In this document: positions 38,207-48,419 of the stretch, in pieces | How the letters are laid out: each line of letters starts with the position of its first letter | Numbering within the stretch: the first letter of the stretch is position 1 | Assembly: GCF_004347735.1 (NCBI RefSeq) | Contig: NZ_SLTI01000004.1 | Location: forward strand, 1-64,000 | Direction: 5' to 3' | From: Sulfuricurvum sp. IAE1 | GTDB taxonomy: Bacteria > Campylobacterota > Campylobacteria > Campylobacterales > Sulfurimonadaceae | Length of the DNA: 64,000 nt | The notes under the pieces: model-generated | Seen by the model: only the letters and a program-made list of their open reading frames with translations | What the model was told of the DNA's origin: nothing | The model's database searches: none | Position numbers and translations under genes: made by a program

Positions 38207-39405
38207 TGTATCTTTTTACCAGTGAAGTAGTCAGCCCGGGGCACCCGGACAAATGTGCCGATATTATCGCCGACAGCATCGTCGACCGCTTAATCATGGG
38301 CGATCCGAAAAGCCGCGTCGCCAGTGAAGTCTTCGTGGCCGGAAAACACGTCGTTATCGGAGGGGAAGTCACTTCCGCCGTTCAGCTGAGTACCAAAGAA
38401 TATAAAAATATCGCCCTCGAAGCGCTTAAAAAAATCGGCTACAACGGCCACCCGCATTTTACCCGTGAAGAGTGTCTCCACCCCGACGAGGTTGAGGTAC
38501 AGGTATTGCTGAACCGCCAGAGTCCGGACATCAACCAGGGCGTCGACCAAGAAGGCGGCGAAACGGGTGCGGGAGATCAGGGGATCATGTTCGGCTATGC
38601 CGACTGTGAAACCGCCAACTACATGCCAAGCGCTATCACCTATGCGCGGATGCTGATGGAGAAAGTCTACCATTATGCCCTGAACCACCCCCACAAGCTG
38701 GGTGTCGACATCAAAACCCAGGTCACGATGGACTACGGTAGAAAAGAGAATTTTGAAAACTGCCAGCCTCAGAAAATCCATACCATCGTCGTTTCGGCAC
38801 CGTGCGTCAACACAATGAACATCGAGCAGGTCCGCGAGCTGATCATGGAACTGATCCTCGACACCGGTCTTCCGACGCAGCTTTTCGATCCGAAGGACTG
38901 TATTATTCATATCAATCCGACCGGCAAATACGTTTCCCATTCGAGCCTGCACGACAGCGGCCTGACCGGGCGTAAACTCATCGTCGACAGTTTCGGCGGA
39001 TACGCTCCTATCGGCGGGGGTGCACAAAGTTCGAAAGACTATACGAAAGTCGACCGTTCAGGATTGTATGCCGGCCGCTGGCTGGCCAAACACATCGTTG
39101 CAGCCGGTCTAGCAAAAAAATGCGTCGTACAGATCAGCTACGCGATCGGCGTCGCCAAACCGACTTCGGTTGCGGTCGACACCTACGGAACCGTAGTCGA
39201 AGGGCTAAACGACGATACTCTTTCTCAATTCGTCATGGACAATTTCCCGCTGACACCAAACTGGATTACCCGCAAATTCGATCTTGACCACCCCAGCGAA
39301 GAGACGTTTCTCTACGCCGACGTCGCCAGCCGCGGACAGGTGGGCCAGAGCGACTATCCGTGGGAAAAACTGGACGAACTTGAAAAATTCGAAGCTCTCC
39401 GCTAA
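38206..39405 (+). CDS. metK: S-adenosylmethionine synthetase
   Basis: 399 residues. The family motifs TSEVVSPGHPDKCADIIADSI (N-terminus), GAGDQGIMFGYA and GGGAQSSKDYTKVDRSG are all present. It makes S-adenosylmethionine from methionine and ATP. This is a core housekeeping gene lying inside the polysaccharide locus, overlapping fcl by one base and ending directly at the ugd start. Its base and codon use is that of the GC-richer host genes, in contrast to the AT-rich manC-fcl block just before it. Confidence 0.98.
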   Translation: MYLFTSEVVSPGHPDKCADIIADSIVDRLIMGDPKSRVASEVFVAGKHVVIGGEVTSAVQLSTKEYKNIALEALKKIGYNGHPHFTREECLHPDEVEVQVLLNRQSPDINQGVDQEGGETGAGDQGIMFGYADCETANYMPSAITYARMLMEKVYHYALNHPHKLGVDIKTQVTMDYGRKENFENCQPQKIHTIVVSAPCVNTMNIEQVRELIMELILDTGLPTQLFDPKDCIIHINPTGKYVSHSSLHDSGLTGRKLIVDSFGGYAPIGGGAQSSKDYTKVDRSGLYAGRWLAKHIVAAGLAKKCVVQISYAIGVAKPTSVAVDTYGTVVEGLNDDTLSQFVMDNFPLTPNWITRKFDLDHPSEETFLYADVASRGQVGQSDYPWEKLDELEKFEALR

Positions 39406-40572
39406 ATGAAAATCGCTATTGCCGGGACCGGGTACGTCGGGCTCTCTAACGGGATTTTGCTCTCTCAGCACAACGAAGTCGTTGCGCTGGACATCATCCC
39501 TGAAAAAGTGGCTCTCATCAACAGCAAAAAATCGCCGATCGAAGATCCCGAAATCGAAGAATTTCTGCGTACCAAAAAACTGGATTTCAAAGCGACCCTT
39601 GACAAAACCGAAGCGTACGAAAACGCTGATTTCATCGTCATCGCCACCCCTACCGACTACGATCCCGAAACCAACTATTTCAACACCAAATCGATCGAAT
39701 CGGTGATCGCCGACGTCCTTGGAATCAATCCGCAGGCCACCATGGTCATCAAATCGACCGTTCCCGTCGGATATACCAAAAAAATCCGGGAGCATTTCAA
39801 TACCGAAAACATTATTTTTTCGCCCGAATTTTTACGGGAAGGCAAGGCGCTTTACGACAACCTTTACCCCTCCCGGATCATCGTCGGAGAACAAAGTACG
39901 CGGGCCGAACGTTTTGCATCGCTCCTTGCACAGGGAGCATTCAAAGCCGACATCCCGATCCTATACACCGATTCAACCGAAGCCGAAGCGATCAAATTAT
40001 TCGCCAATACCTATCTTGCCATGCGTGTTGCTTTTTTCAACGAGCTTGACAGTTATGCCGAGAGCCATGGTCTGGACTCCCGTCAGATCATTGCGGGGAT
40101 CGGCCTTGATCCCCGTATCGGCGATTATTACAACAACCCCTCTTTCGGGTACGGCGGCTATTGCCTTCCCAAGGATACCAAACAGCTTCTGGCCAACTAC
40201 CGGGACGTTCCCAATAACCTGATCCGCGCGATTGTCGATGCCAACACGACCCGCAAAGACTTTATCGCCGAGAGCATTATCCGTAAAAATCCCAGAACCG
40301 TCGGGGTCTACCGTCTCATCATGAAAGCGGGATCCGACAATTTCCGTTCTTCCGCCATCCAGGGAATCATGAAGCGGATCAAAGCAAAAGGGATTGAAGT
40401 CATCATCTACGAACCGGCACTCGATGATGAAGAATTTTTCCACTCGCGGGTCGTCCGCGATCTCGATGAGTTTAAAAAACTCTCGGATGTGATCATTACC
40501 AACCGTCAGACAGATCTGCTCAGCGATGTGCAGGACAAAGTTTACACCCGCGATCTGTTCGGAAAAGACTAA
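39406..40572 (+). CDS. ugd: UDP-glucose 6-dehydrogenase
   Basis: 388 residues. Rossmann motif [10 protein letters not shown] (7-16), catalytic cysteine in [13 protein letters not shown], and the STVPVGYT segment define Ugd of the short Gram-negative type. It oxidises UDP-glucose to UDP-glucuronate with two NAD. It starts immediately after the metK stop with no gap. The following 4-epimerase uses its product. Confidence 0.95.
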   Translation: MKIAIAGTGYVGLSNGILLSQHNEVVALDIIPEKVALINSKKSPIEDPEIEEFLRTKKLDFKATLDKTEAYENADFIVIATPTDYDPETNYFNTKSIESVIADVLGINPQATMVIKSTVPVGYTKKIREHFNTENIIFSPEFLREGKALYDNLYPSRIIVGEQSTRAERFASLLAQGAFKADIPILYTDSTEAEAIKLFANTYLAMRVAFFNELDSYAESHGLDSRQIIAGIGLDPRIGDYYNNPSFGYGGYCLPKDTKQLLANYRDVPNNLIRAIVDANTTRKDFIAESIIRKNPRTVGVYRLIMKAGSDNFRSSAIQGIMKRIKAKGIEVIIYEPALDDEEFFHSRVVRDLDEFKKLSDVIITNRQTDLLSDVQDKVYTRDLFGKD

Positions 40573-40581
40573 AGGACATCA

Positions 40582-41664
40582 ATGAAAATACTCGTAACCG
40601 GAACGGCGGGATTCATCGGAAGCCACTTGGCTTTAGCGCTTTTAGCGCGCGGAGACGAAGTCGTCGGGCTTGATAACATTAACGATTATTACGACCAGCG
40701 GGTCAAATACGGACGGCTGGTCCGCGGAGGCATTTTAAATGAGCTGGACGAAGGCCCTTCCATCGCCTACAATCAGCTGTTAAGCTCTTCGAAATATCCC
40801 GGGTACAAATTCATTAAACTCAACCTCGAAGATAAAGATTCGATGATGAAACTTTTCGAAACGGAAAAGTTCGACGCCGTCTGTAACCTCGCGGCACAAG
40901 CAGGAGTACGCTACAGTCTGAGCAATCCGCAGGTATACATCGACAGCAATATCGTAGGCTTTACCAATATTCTCGAAGCGTGCCGCCATCACGGGGTGAA
41001 CAACCTTTGTTACGCCAGCAGCTCGAGCGTATACGGACTCAACGAAGAGCTGCCGTTCAGCACCGACCACAACGTCGATCATCCCATCAGCCTCTACGCC
41101 GCCAGCAAAAAATCCAACGAATTGATGGCCCATACCTATAGCCATCTTTTCGGTATACGTACGACCGGTTTGCGGTTTTTTACCGTCTATGGCCCGTGGG
41201 GACGTCCCGATATGGCTCTTTATCTTTTTGTCAAAGCGGCATTCGAGGGTGGCGTAATCGATGTCTTCAACAACGGCGAGATGTTCCGCGATTTCACCTA
41301 TATCGACGATATCGTCGAGGGGATTATCCGCGTCATCGACAACCCTGCCCAATCCGATCCGGGATGGAACGGCAAAACCGGGCGTGCTTCCACTTCCTCG
41401 GCGCCGTATAAAATATACAATATCGGCAACAACAACCCTGTCCGGCTTATGGATTTCATCACGGCGATCGAGAACAAAATCGGAACGACGATCCGTAAAA
41501 ACTTCCTCCCCATCCAGGCGGGAGATGTTCCCGCGACCTATGCCGATGTCTCCGATCTTATAGAGGATCTGGGTTACAAACCCGCCACTCCGGTACAAGA
41601 AGGGATCAACCGTTTCGTGGACTGGTATATGGATTTTTTCAATGTAAAGGTTCCAAAAGCATGA
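40582..41664 (+). CDS. UDP-glucuronate 4-epimerase-like protein
   Basis: 360 residues of the extended short-chain dehydrogenase family. The segments [36 protein letters not shown] and catalytic YAASK closely match the CapI/LspL group that converts UDP-glucuronate to UDP-galacturonate. Position directly after ugd supports this. It begins nine bases after ugd and overlaps the next dehydrogenase by four. Confidence 0.92.
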   Translation: MKILVTGTAGFIGSHLALALLARGDEVVGLDNINDYYDQRVKYGRLVRGGILNELDEGPSIAYNQLLSSSKYPGYKFIKLNLEDKDSMMKLFETEKFDAVCNLAAQAGVRYSLSNPQVYIDSNIVGFTNILEACRHHGVNNLCYASSSSVYGLNEELPFSTDHNVDHPISLYAASKKSNELMAHTYSHLFGIRTTGLRFFTVYGPWGRPDMALYLFVKAAFEGGVIDVFNNGEMFRDFTYIDDIVEGIIRVIDNPAQSDPGWNGKTGRASTSSAPYKIYNIGNNNPVRLMDFITAIENKIGTTIRKNFLPIQAGDVPATYADVSDLIEDLGYKPATPVQEGINRFVDWYMDFFNVKVPKA

Positions 41665-42905
41665 AAGACACCATCTGTGTAATCGGTTTGGGCTACGTGG
41701 GACTTCCACTCGCCCATGCCTTCAGCAGCCGATACAAAGTGATCGGATTCGACATCTCCCAATGGCGTATTGATGAACTTCAAAACGGCTACGACCGCAC
41801 TCTCGAATTGTCCGAGGCGCAAGTGAAAGAAGCGCTCGCCAACGGCATGGAGTTCACGCTGGATATCGAGAAGATCAGACCATGTAACATCTATATCGTG
41901 ACAGTCCCCACCCCGATCGATAAACACAAAAAACCCGATCTCACGCCCCTGATCAAAGCCAGCGAAACGATCGGAAAAGTTCTTAAACACGGAGACATCG
42001 TCATTTACGAATCGACCGTTTATCCGGGTGCGACGGAAGAAGACTGTGTTCCCGTTCTTGAAAAATTTTCGGGGCTGAAGTTCAATACCGATTTTTATTG
42101 CGGCTACTCTCCTGAGCGGATCAACCCGGGAGATAAAGAACACACCGTCACCAAAATCAAAAAAGTGACAAGCGGAAGCACCCCCGAGACTGGAAAAAAA
42201 GTTGATGCCCTGTATGCCAGTATCATCACTGCCGGAACCCATCTGGCCCCCACGATCAAAGTCGCCGAAGCGGCCAAGGTGATCGAAAACTCCCAGCGCG
42301 ATATCAACATCGCTTTCGTCAATGAGCTTTCGATTATTTTCAACCGTTTGGGGATCGATACAAACGCCGTCCTCGAAGCCGCAGGAACGAAATGGAATTT
42401 TCTCCCTTTCAAACCCGGCCTTGTCGGAGGCCACTGTATCGGCGTAGATCCGTATTACCTGACCCACAAGGCTCAGGAAGTCGGCTATAATCCCGAAATC
42501 ATCCTCGCAGGCCGCAGATTGAACGACAACATGGGTATTTATGTCGCCAACCAGGTCATCAAACTGATGATCAAAAAAGGGTATCGTATCGAAGGTTCCA
42601 GGGTTCTGGTCCTGGGGATCGCCTTCAAAGAAAACTGCCCCGACATCCGTAATAGCCGTGTCATCGACGTCATCACCGAACTTCGTGAGTTCGGATGCGT
42701 TGTAGACGTCAGCGACTATTGGGCCGATCCGGCAGATGTAAAACACGAATACGGGATCACGCTGGCCGAAAACGTCGACCCCAACACCTATGACGCAATT
42801 GTACTGGCCGTTGCCCACGAAAAATACAAAACCTACGAATTTGATGATGCTAAAGTCGTATTCGACATTAAATCGATCCTCAAACGCGCCGACGGCAGAC
42901 TATGA
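41661..42905 (+). CDS. UDP-N-acetylhexosamine 6-dehydrogenase (TviB/WbpO type)
   Basis: 414 residues. [12 protein letters not shown] (7-18), the [10 protein letters not shown] segment and [12 protein letters not shown] with the catalytic cysteine are the marks of the TviB/WbpO/WbpA group. It oxidises UDP-GalNAc or UDP-GlcNAc to the uronic acid. It is distinct from ugd next door. With the amidotransferase at 50.9 kb it could feed an amidated HexNAc uronate. Which epimer it prefers is not decidable here. Confidence 0.92.
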   Translation: MKDTICVIGLGYVGLPLAHAFSSRYKVIGFDISQWRIDELQNGYDRTLELSEAQVKEALANGMEFTLDIEKIRPCNIYIVTVPTPIDKHKKPDLTPLIKASETIGKVLKHGDIVIYESTVYPGATEEDCVPVLEKFSGLKFNTDFYCGYSPERINPGDKEHTVTKIKKVTSGSTPETGKKVDALYASIITAGTHLAPTIKVAEAAKVIENSQRDINIAFVNELSIIFNRLGIDTNAVLEAAGTKWNFLPFKPGLVGGHCIGVDPYYLTHKAQEVGYNPEIILAGRRLNDNMGIYVANQVIKLMIKKGYRIEGSRVLVLGIAFKENCPDIRNSRVIDVITELREFGCVVDVSDYWADPADVKHEYGITLAENVDPNTYDAIVLAVAHEKYKTYEFDDAKVVFDIKSILKRADGRL

Positions 42906-43954
42906 ACGAAACAAGCGATTTCACCATGAACGAAGCCAAACTGATCTCGATCTGCATACCGGCCTACAACCGTCCCGCCGAGTTATCCAGACTACTCGAT
43001 TCCATTGATGCCGATGTGGACAGCGTAGAAATCGTTATTGCCGAGGACTGTTCTCCCAAACGCGAAGAAATCCGTCATGAGGTCGAAAAGTTCATGCAAA
43101 GTACCCGCTATGAAATCCGGTACTTCGAAAACGAAAAAAATCTTGGCTTTGACGGCAATCTCCGAAACCTTGTCGACCGGGCTGCCGGTACTTACATCAT
43201 GTTTATGGGGGATGACGATTTATTCGTGCCTTCGGCACTCGATGAATTTATCGCTTTTCTCCAAGAGCATACCGATAAAAAATACATACTGCGTTCGTAC
43301 CTTGTCCGGCACGAAAGTGGCCAAATCGAATATTTTAGGTACCTCCCCGCCACGACGGAATTCCTTCCCGATTCCGAGACCGTAGCCTGGCTTTTTAAAC
43401 GAAGTGTCACAATCTGCGGTTTTACGATCGATCGGGAAGAAGCCCGAAAATATTCCACGTCCGATCTGGACGGTACCTTGCTTTATCAGGTCTATCTGAT
43501 GGCTCAGGTATGTTTGCGCCATCCCTCCATCTATTGCGACATCCCGGTTGTGGAAATGGTTCAGACTTTTCGGAAGGACACCCCGATGTTCGGAAATTCC
43601 GAAGCGGAAAAATCGCGTTACACCCCAGGCTCGGTCAGCGAAGACAATTCCATCAATTTTTCAAAAGCCTATTTCGAGGTAACACAATATCTCGACGCCC
43701 GGCACGGAACGGATTTGACCCGGCGAGTGCGGGAAGATCTGTCCAAGTATTCTTATCCGTTTCTTTCGATTCAGCGCAAACGGGGGATTAAAGCATTTTT
43801 ACACTATGCGGGCAGGCTCGAAAACGAATTGGGCTTCGGATGTACGAAATATTTTTTCTTATACAAATGGGCGCTTGTCATATTGGGAGAAAAATGGTGC
43901 GATAGAACCATCACGTTTATCAAAAATATTGTCGGTCACACACCGAAACTTTAA
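42902..43954 (+). CDS. glycosyltransferase family 2
   Basis: 350 residues. [28 protein letters not shown] and the metal motif GDDD (103-106) are family 2 features. The C-terminal about 100 residues are unlike common members. It overlaps the upstream stop by four bases. It probably transfers a uronic acid or neighbouring sugar; that is from position only. Confidence 0.85.
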   Translation: MNETSDFTMNEAKLISICIPAYNRPAELSRLLDSIDADVDSVEIVIAEDCSPKREEIRHEVEKFMQSTRYEIRYFENEKNLGFDGNLRNLVDRAAGTYIMFMGDDDLFVPSALDEFIAFLQEHTDKKYILRSYLVRHESGQIEYFRYLPATTEFLPDSETVAWLFKRSVTICGFTIDREEARKYSTSDLDGTLLYQVYLMAQVCLRHPSIYCDIPVVEMVQTFRKDTPMFGNSEAEKSRYTPGSVSEDNSINFSKAYFEVTQYLDARHGTDLTRRVREDLSKYSYPFLSIQRKRGIKAFLHYAGRLENELGFGCTKYFFLYKWALVILGEKWCDRTITFIKNIVGHTPKL

Positions 43955-43965
43955 AGGAAAGCATC

Positions 43966-44664
43966 ATGAAAAAAGCTTTAATCAACTTGCTACTAAAACT
44001 TGCAGGATTACTCAATAAAAACAAAACCTATAATATCAGTATTGGAAATGAAAAACTTATCGTAAACCTGGGTTGCGGGATGCATTGTCTCAAAGGATGG
44101 CTCAATATCGATGGCTCGCTGACGTCGCTGCTTGGTACAAACAATACATTTTTAAACAAACTGCTGTACAGGCTTGCCGGTTCGTCGCAATATTACTCGT
44201 TTGAAACTTTCAATGACGTAATTGTCACAAAAAAATTGCGCTGGTATAACCTTGTCAACGGTATCCCACTGGAAAACGACTCTGCCGATGTCGTTTTTAC
44301 AAGCCATTTTCTCGAGCATCTAAGCAAAAGCGACGGCTACCGTTTTCTCGAAGAGTCGTTTCGGGTGCTTAAACCGGGCGGACTGATCCGAATCGCCGTC
44401 CCCGATCTCGAAATCGCCATCCAAAAGTTTAATAACGGTGAAATCGACCAAACACAGGACCTTTTTTTTTACACAAGTGAAGATTGCGACTTCTCCGCCC
44501 ACAAATACAACTATACTTTCGGAACCCTCAAAGAAAGACTTCAAAAAATAGGCTTCTGTGACGTTACCAAACGCAATTACCAGGAAGGTGACTGCCCGGA
44601 TATCGATTATCTGGATGTATATCCCGATCATTCTCTATACGTCGAAGCAAGAAAAACAATCTAA
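43966..44664 (+). CDS. class I SAM-dependent methyltransferase
   Basis: 232 residues. The SAM-binding motif is VNLGCGMHCLKGW (33-45); FTSHFLEHL and EESFRVLKPGGLIRIAVPDLE are the usual class I motifs. Probably O-methylates a sugar or the chain end. A run of nine T residues at 44462-44470 lies within the coding sequence and is a possible slippage site. Start ATG follows AAAGGAAAGCATC. Confidence 0.85.
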   Translation: MKKALINLLLKLAGLLNKNKTYNISIGNEKLIVNLGCGMHCLKGWLNIDGSLTSLLGTNNTFLNKLLYRLAGSSQYYSFETFNDVIVTKKLRWYNLVNGIPLENDSADVVFTSHFLEHLSKSDGYRFLEESFRVLKPGGLIRIAVPDLEIAIQKFNNGEIDQTQDLFFYTSEDCDFSAHKYNYTFGTLKERLQKIGFCDVTKRNYQEGDCPDIDYLDVYPDHSLYVEARKTI

Positions 44665-44684
44665 CACTACCAAAAGGTCAACTC

Positions 44685-45590
44685 ATGCATACATACAATT
44701 CGCTCAAAAAAATAATTAAAAGTAATGAACTTCTTTATTCTTTCTACCAATCAATACGCTATCCAAAAGCTGCAAGCGTTAAAAATCTTTTTCAAAAAGT
44801 CAATAAAAAAATTACCGTTGAAAATCTTAATGGATTTTACTTCGATGGCAAAGATAGCTGGGTTAGAGTTTACGATAATTTAGAATTCCTGTACGTTAAT
44901 AGTCAATTAGGTGGATTATTGGAACTTGAAAAAAAAACGGGTTTTGAAACTGCACAAATAAAGCTATTGGAAAAAAATTTCCACGATGGTGATATATTTG
45001 TAGATATAGGCGCCAATTTTGGCTTATATAGTATTTTTGTTGAAAAAAAGTTTCCAAACTCGTCGATACATGCTTTTGAACCCGTACCCGAAACCTTTAC
45101 AATTCTTCAAAAAAACATAGCCCACAATCTTTGCTCGCATATTGCTATCAACAATATTGGACTTTCCAATAAAAATGATATTTTAAAGTTTACGTGTGAT
45201 AAATATGCAGGTAATCATATCGTCTTAGATCCCACAGATCAAGACGATACTGTATCCATCAATGTCATCACACTCGACGAATATGCAGAAAAAAACAATT
45301 TATCCAAAATTGACTTTATTAAATGTGACGTTGAAGGTGCAGAATTATTTGTACTCCAGGGAGCGACTAAAATAATTACTCGAGATCACCCAATTATTTT
45401 GATAGAAATACATAATAATTGGACTCAAAGATTTAATTATACGACCAATGATGTTATCAATTATCTAATAAGTTTCGGATATAAAATGAAAATGATTGAT
45501 TATAAAACAAGAACCGTAGAAGAATACGATCCATTCAGGCAAGCTGAAATATATGATTATATTTTTTATAAAAATGACATAATTTTATAA
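44685..45590 (+). CDS. FkbM family methyltransferase (first)
   Basis: 301 residues. The SAM loop is FVDIGANFGLYS (105-116), followed by HAFEPVPETF and KCDVEGAELFVLQGA, all typical of the FkbM family. Such enzymes methylate sugar hydroxyls in O-antigens. It opens the second AT-rich block (44.7-48.4 kb). Confidence 0.88.
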   Translation: MHTYNSLKKIIKSNELLYSFYQSIRYPKAASVKNLFQKVNKKITVENLNGFYFDGKDSWVRVYDNLEFLYVNSQLGGLLELEKKTGFETAQIKLLEKNFHDGDIFVDIGANFGLYSIFVEKKFPNSSIHAFEPVPETFTILQKNIAHNLCSHIAINNIGLSNKNDILKFTCDKYAGNHIVLDPTDQDDTVSINVITLDEYAEKNNLSKIDFIKCDVEGAELFVLQGATKIITRDHPIILIEIHNNWTQRFNYTTNDVINYLISFGYKMKMIDYKTRTVEEYDPFRQAEIYDYIFYKNDIIL

Positions 45591-45596
45591 ATATAA

Positions 45597-46889
45597 ATGC
45601 AAAAAACACCTCTTCGCTTCCTACGTAAGAATAAAGAGTTTCTTTCAACAATATCGTATCAAATAACTTTGTTGATTGGTTCTCTCCTTCTGCTGAAGCT
45701 GCTTGCGTATGTTCTTTCGCTTCAAAATTACGGTTATTACTCTCTTATCACTTCTATTCTTGCTTTAATATTTGTATTTCCTTTTGGTGTTTTTTTACAG
45801 GGGGTTGGAAGATATGTATCAGTGTATGACAACAAAAACCAAAGCCGAGAATTTTTCACAATTATTCTAGTATTGTTTGTTATCGCAGTTATTTTTGTAG
45901 CAACCATCGCTCTATTACTACATAATGTTCTCTCTTTTAAGAAAACCTGGCATATGCTTTATCTGTATGTGCTTTTTTTAGCAATCTCAGAAATCTTTAA
46001 AAGTTTATTTTCTGCTATCAATAATGCCAAAAGGCAACGCAACAATTTATTCATCGCATCGATAATTGAATATACCGCAAAACTGAGTTTGATATACGGT
46101 AGCTATCTATACATCGATACTGCAATTGAAAAAATTATTTTGGCTTTGATCATTAGCAACGTGCTGGCTATATGCATAATGATTTCTAAAAACCTTAGTC
46201 TTTTCACGATAGATGCTTTTGCATATCAAAAAGCAAAAATAATAATTGTTCGCATCTGGCTTTTTTCATATCCGTTACTAATCTGGGCATTCTTTACATG
46301 GCTTAGAGATATGTCAAATAGATGGTATCTTGATTATTTTTGGGATAAAGAAAAAGTCGCATTATTTACTATGCTCGCTTCTATTGCGCTTATAATGCCG
46401 ACTGCCCTTCAATCGTTAATAGGCAGTTTTTTTTTACCTATTCTTTACCAGAACCATAACACGAATAAAAACTTTATCAATACTTTTTCAACTATTGTAT
46501 TGCCGACGATTTTCATACTTTTGTGCATAGCTTCAGTATTCGTCTATGTATTTAAACATGAAATTATTTTATTGATTGCGGACTCCAAATATCTAGAACT
46601 CTCATGGATGTTACCATGGATGTTCATTATCTATAGCTTTTATATTATTTCCACTCTGGCTTCATATGAACTTTTTGTCCATAAGGCAACAAAAAAACTA
46701 ATAATTTCTTCTACTTTACCAGGGGTTATTTCAATAACATTTGGGTATTATCTTATTAAAGTAAATGGGTTAGAAGGTGCTCTATACAATTATGCCATCA
46801 CATATCTAAGTTTTTCAGTATTGACTTTTTACGCAGTGCTTAAACATCGAAGAGGAATAAATGATAAAAAAAATTTACCAAAAAATTAA
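45597..46889 (+). CDS. wzx: O-unit flippase Wzx-like membrane protein
   Basis: 430 residues with about twelve transmembrane helices, many aromatic and Ile/Leu-rich, matching the polysaccharide transporter (MATE/Wzx) fold. Wzx moves lipid-linked O-units across the inner membrane. No clear ribosome-binding site precedes the ATG. A run of nine T residues (46427-46435) lies in the coding sequence. It overlaps the next gene by 29 bases. Very AT-rich. Confidence 0.85.
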   Translation: MQKTPLRFLRKNKEFLSTISYQITLLIGSLLLLKLLAYVLSLQNYGYYSLITSILALIFVFPFGVFLQGVGRYVSVYDNKNQSREFFTIILVLFVIAVIFVATIALLLHNVLSFKKTWHMLYLYVLFLAISEIFKSLFSAINNAKRQRNNLFIASIIEYTAKLSLIYGSYLYIDTAIEKIILALIISNVLAICIMISKNLSLFTIDAFAYQKAKIIIVRIWLFSYPLLIWAFFTWLRDMSNRWYLDYFWDKEKVALFTMLASIALIMPTALQSLIGSFFLPILYQNHNTNKNFINTFSTIVLPTIFILLCIASVFVYVFKHEIILLIADSKYLELSWMLPWMFIIYSFYIISTLASYELFVHKATKKLIISSTLPGVISITFGYYLIKVNGLEGALYNYAITYLSFSVLTFYAVLKHRRGINDKKNLPKN

Positions 46890-47523
46890 TTATTTATATA
46901 AATGCTATATTTTAAAAGATAAGTTAACATTGGCTTATGATCAATGGGTTCACGACAATGCCGAAAATACCCTGCGATTGGATTACCCATTGAATCGTAA
47001 TTCTATTGTCTTTGATGTCGGAGGATATCAAGGAGAATTCGCTGAAAAAATTTATGAAAAGTTTGAATGTACTGTGTATGTTTTTGAACCCGTTACAAAA
47101 TTTTATGAAATCATTCAAAAAAAATTTGACGGAAATAAAAAAATACATACGTTTAACTTTGGTCTATCTGATACTAATACATCTTTCGAAATCAGTGTCG
47201 CAGATGACGCTTCGTCCATCTACAAAAAAAATGATTTGTCAGAAGTGATAAGATTAGTCAATATAACTGATTTTATCGCGCAACATAATATAAAATATGT
47301 AAATTTACTCAAGATAAATATCGAGGGTGGTGAATTCGAATTACTTCCCGAAATGATCCGTACAGGATTTGTAGAATCTATTGATAATATTCAAGTTCAA
47401 TTTCATAATTTTATAGCTGATGCAGAAGCAAAGAGACAAGCAATCAGAAAAAATTTATCTAAAACCCACCATCTGACATACGATTATTATTTTATTTGGG
47501 AAAACTGGGAAAAAAACAATTAA
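46861..47523 (+). CDS. FkbM family methyltransferase (second)
   Basis: 220 residues. VFDVGGYQGEFA (50-61), VYVFEPVTKF and LLKINIEGGEFELLPEM carry the FkbM pattern in a shorter form than the first copy. Similarity between the two is limited to motifs, so they are not a recent duplication. It starts 29 bases inside the end of wzx. AT-rich like its neighbours. Confidence 0.85.
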   Translation: MIKKIYQKINYLYKCYILKDKLTLAYDQWVHDNAENTLRLDYPLNRNSIVFDVGGYQGEFAEKIYEKFECTVYVFEPVTKFYEIIQKKFDGNKKIHTFNFGLSDTNTSFEISVADDASSIYKKNDLSEVIRLVNITDFIAQHNIKYVNLLKINIEGGEFELLPEMIRTGFVESIDNIQVQFHNFIADAEAKRQAIRKNLSKTHHLTYDYYFIWENWEKNN

Positions 47524-47552
47524 TCTGTCATCTCTTTTATTAGGTATTTCAC

Positions 47553-48419
47553 ATGATCATTAGTAGGATTAGCGGTGGCCTTGGAAATCAGATGTTCCAA
47601 TATGCTATTGCAAAAGCGATTGCCACAAAAAATAATGATATTTTTAAACTCGATATTTCATTTTATCCGAAGCAATCACTCCGACGATACGAATTAAATC
47701 GTTTTAATATACAAGAAACCTTGGCAAACGAAAGCGAATGCATCGCCTTACGGGGAACCGAAAACATATTTTATAAAATCAAAACCAAGCTTGGTTGGAA
47801 CATCAAACGTCCGGTTTACTACAAATATGAGCATCATATTATGCTGTTTGATCAAGAAATTTGGAATAGTTCAGGAGACATGTATGTCGATGGATTTTGG
47901 CAAAACGAAAACTACTTTAATAATATTCGAAACGAATTATTAAAAGATTTTAAACCTCGTAATCCTATCAGTATAAAAGCAGAGTGCCATCTCAACAATA
48001 TAAAAACCATGGAAAGTGTAAGCCTTCATATCAGACGTGGTGATTATGTACTCGATCAAAACACAAACGATGCTCACGGAACATGTTCCATAAACTATTA
48101 TTTTCAAGCTGTAAAATACCTAGAAACATTGTTAACGTCTCCCCATTATTTTATTTTTTCGGATGATATTCAATGGTGCAAAGAGAACTTCTCCTTTTTG
48201 AGCAACAAAACCTTTGTAGACGATACCGAAAACGCGATAGATGATTTAGTATTAATGAAAAATTGCAAACATAACATCATCGCAAACAGCACCTTCAGCT
48301 GGTGGGGAGCATGGCTCAACGAAAATGATCAAAAAATTGTCATTAGCCCAGTTGAATGGTTCCAAAAAGCAGAATGGAAATCTCTCAACCCGGCACCTGC
48401 ATCGTGGATTAAATTGTGA
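47553..48419 (+). CDS. alpha-1,2-fucosyltransferase (GT11)
   Basis: 288 residues. GGLGNQMFQYA (8-18), HIRRGDY (159-165) and STFSWWGAWL near the C-terminus are the three conserved blocks of GT11. It transfers fucose from GDP-L-fucose, which the manC-gmd-fcl genes make. It is the only transferase in the window whose donor can be read with confidence. Its stop overlaps the next start (GTGA). Confidence 0.93.
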   Translation: MIISRISGGLGNQMFQYAIAKAIATKNNDIFKLDISFYPKQSLRRYELNRFNIQETLANESECIALRGTENIFYKIKTKLGWNIKRPVYYKYEHHIMLFDQEIWNSSGDMYVDGFWQNENYFNNIRNELLKDFKPRNPISIKAECHLNNIKTMESVSLHIRRGDYVLDQNTNDAHGTCSINYYFQAVKYLETLLTSPHYFIFSDDIQWCKENFSFLSNKTFVDDTENAIDDLVLMKNCKHNIIANSTFSWWGAWLNENDQKIVISPVEWFQKAEWKSLNPAPASWIKL

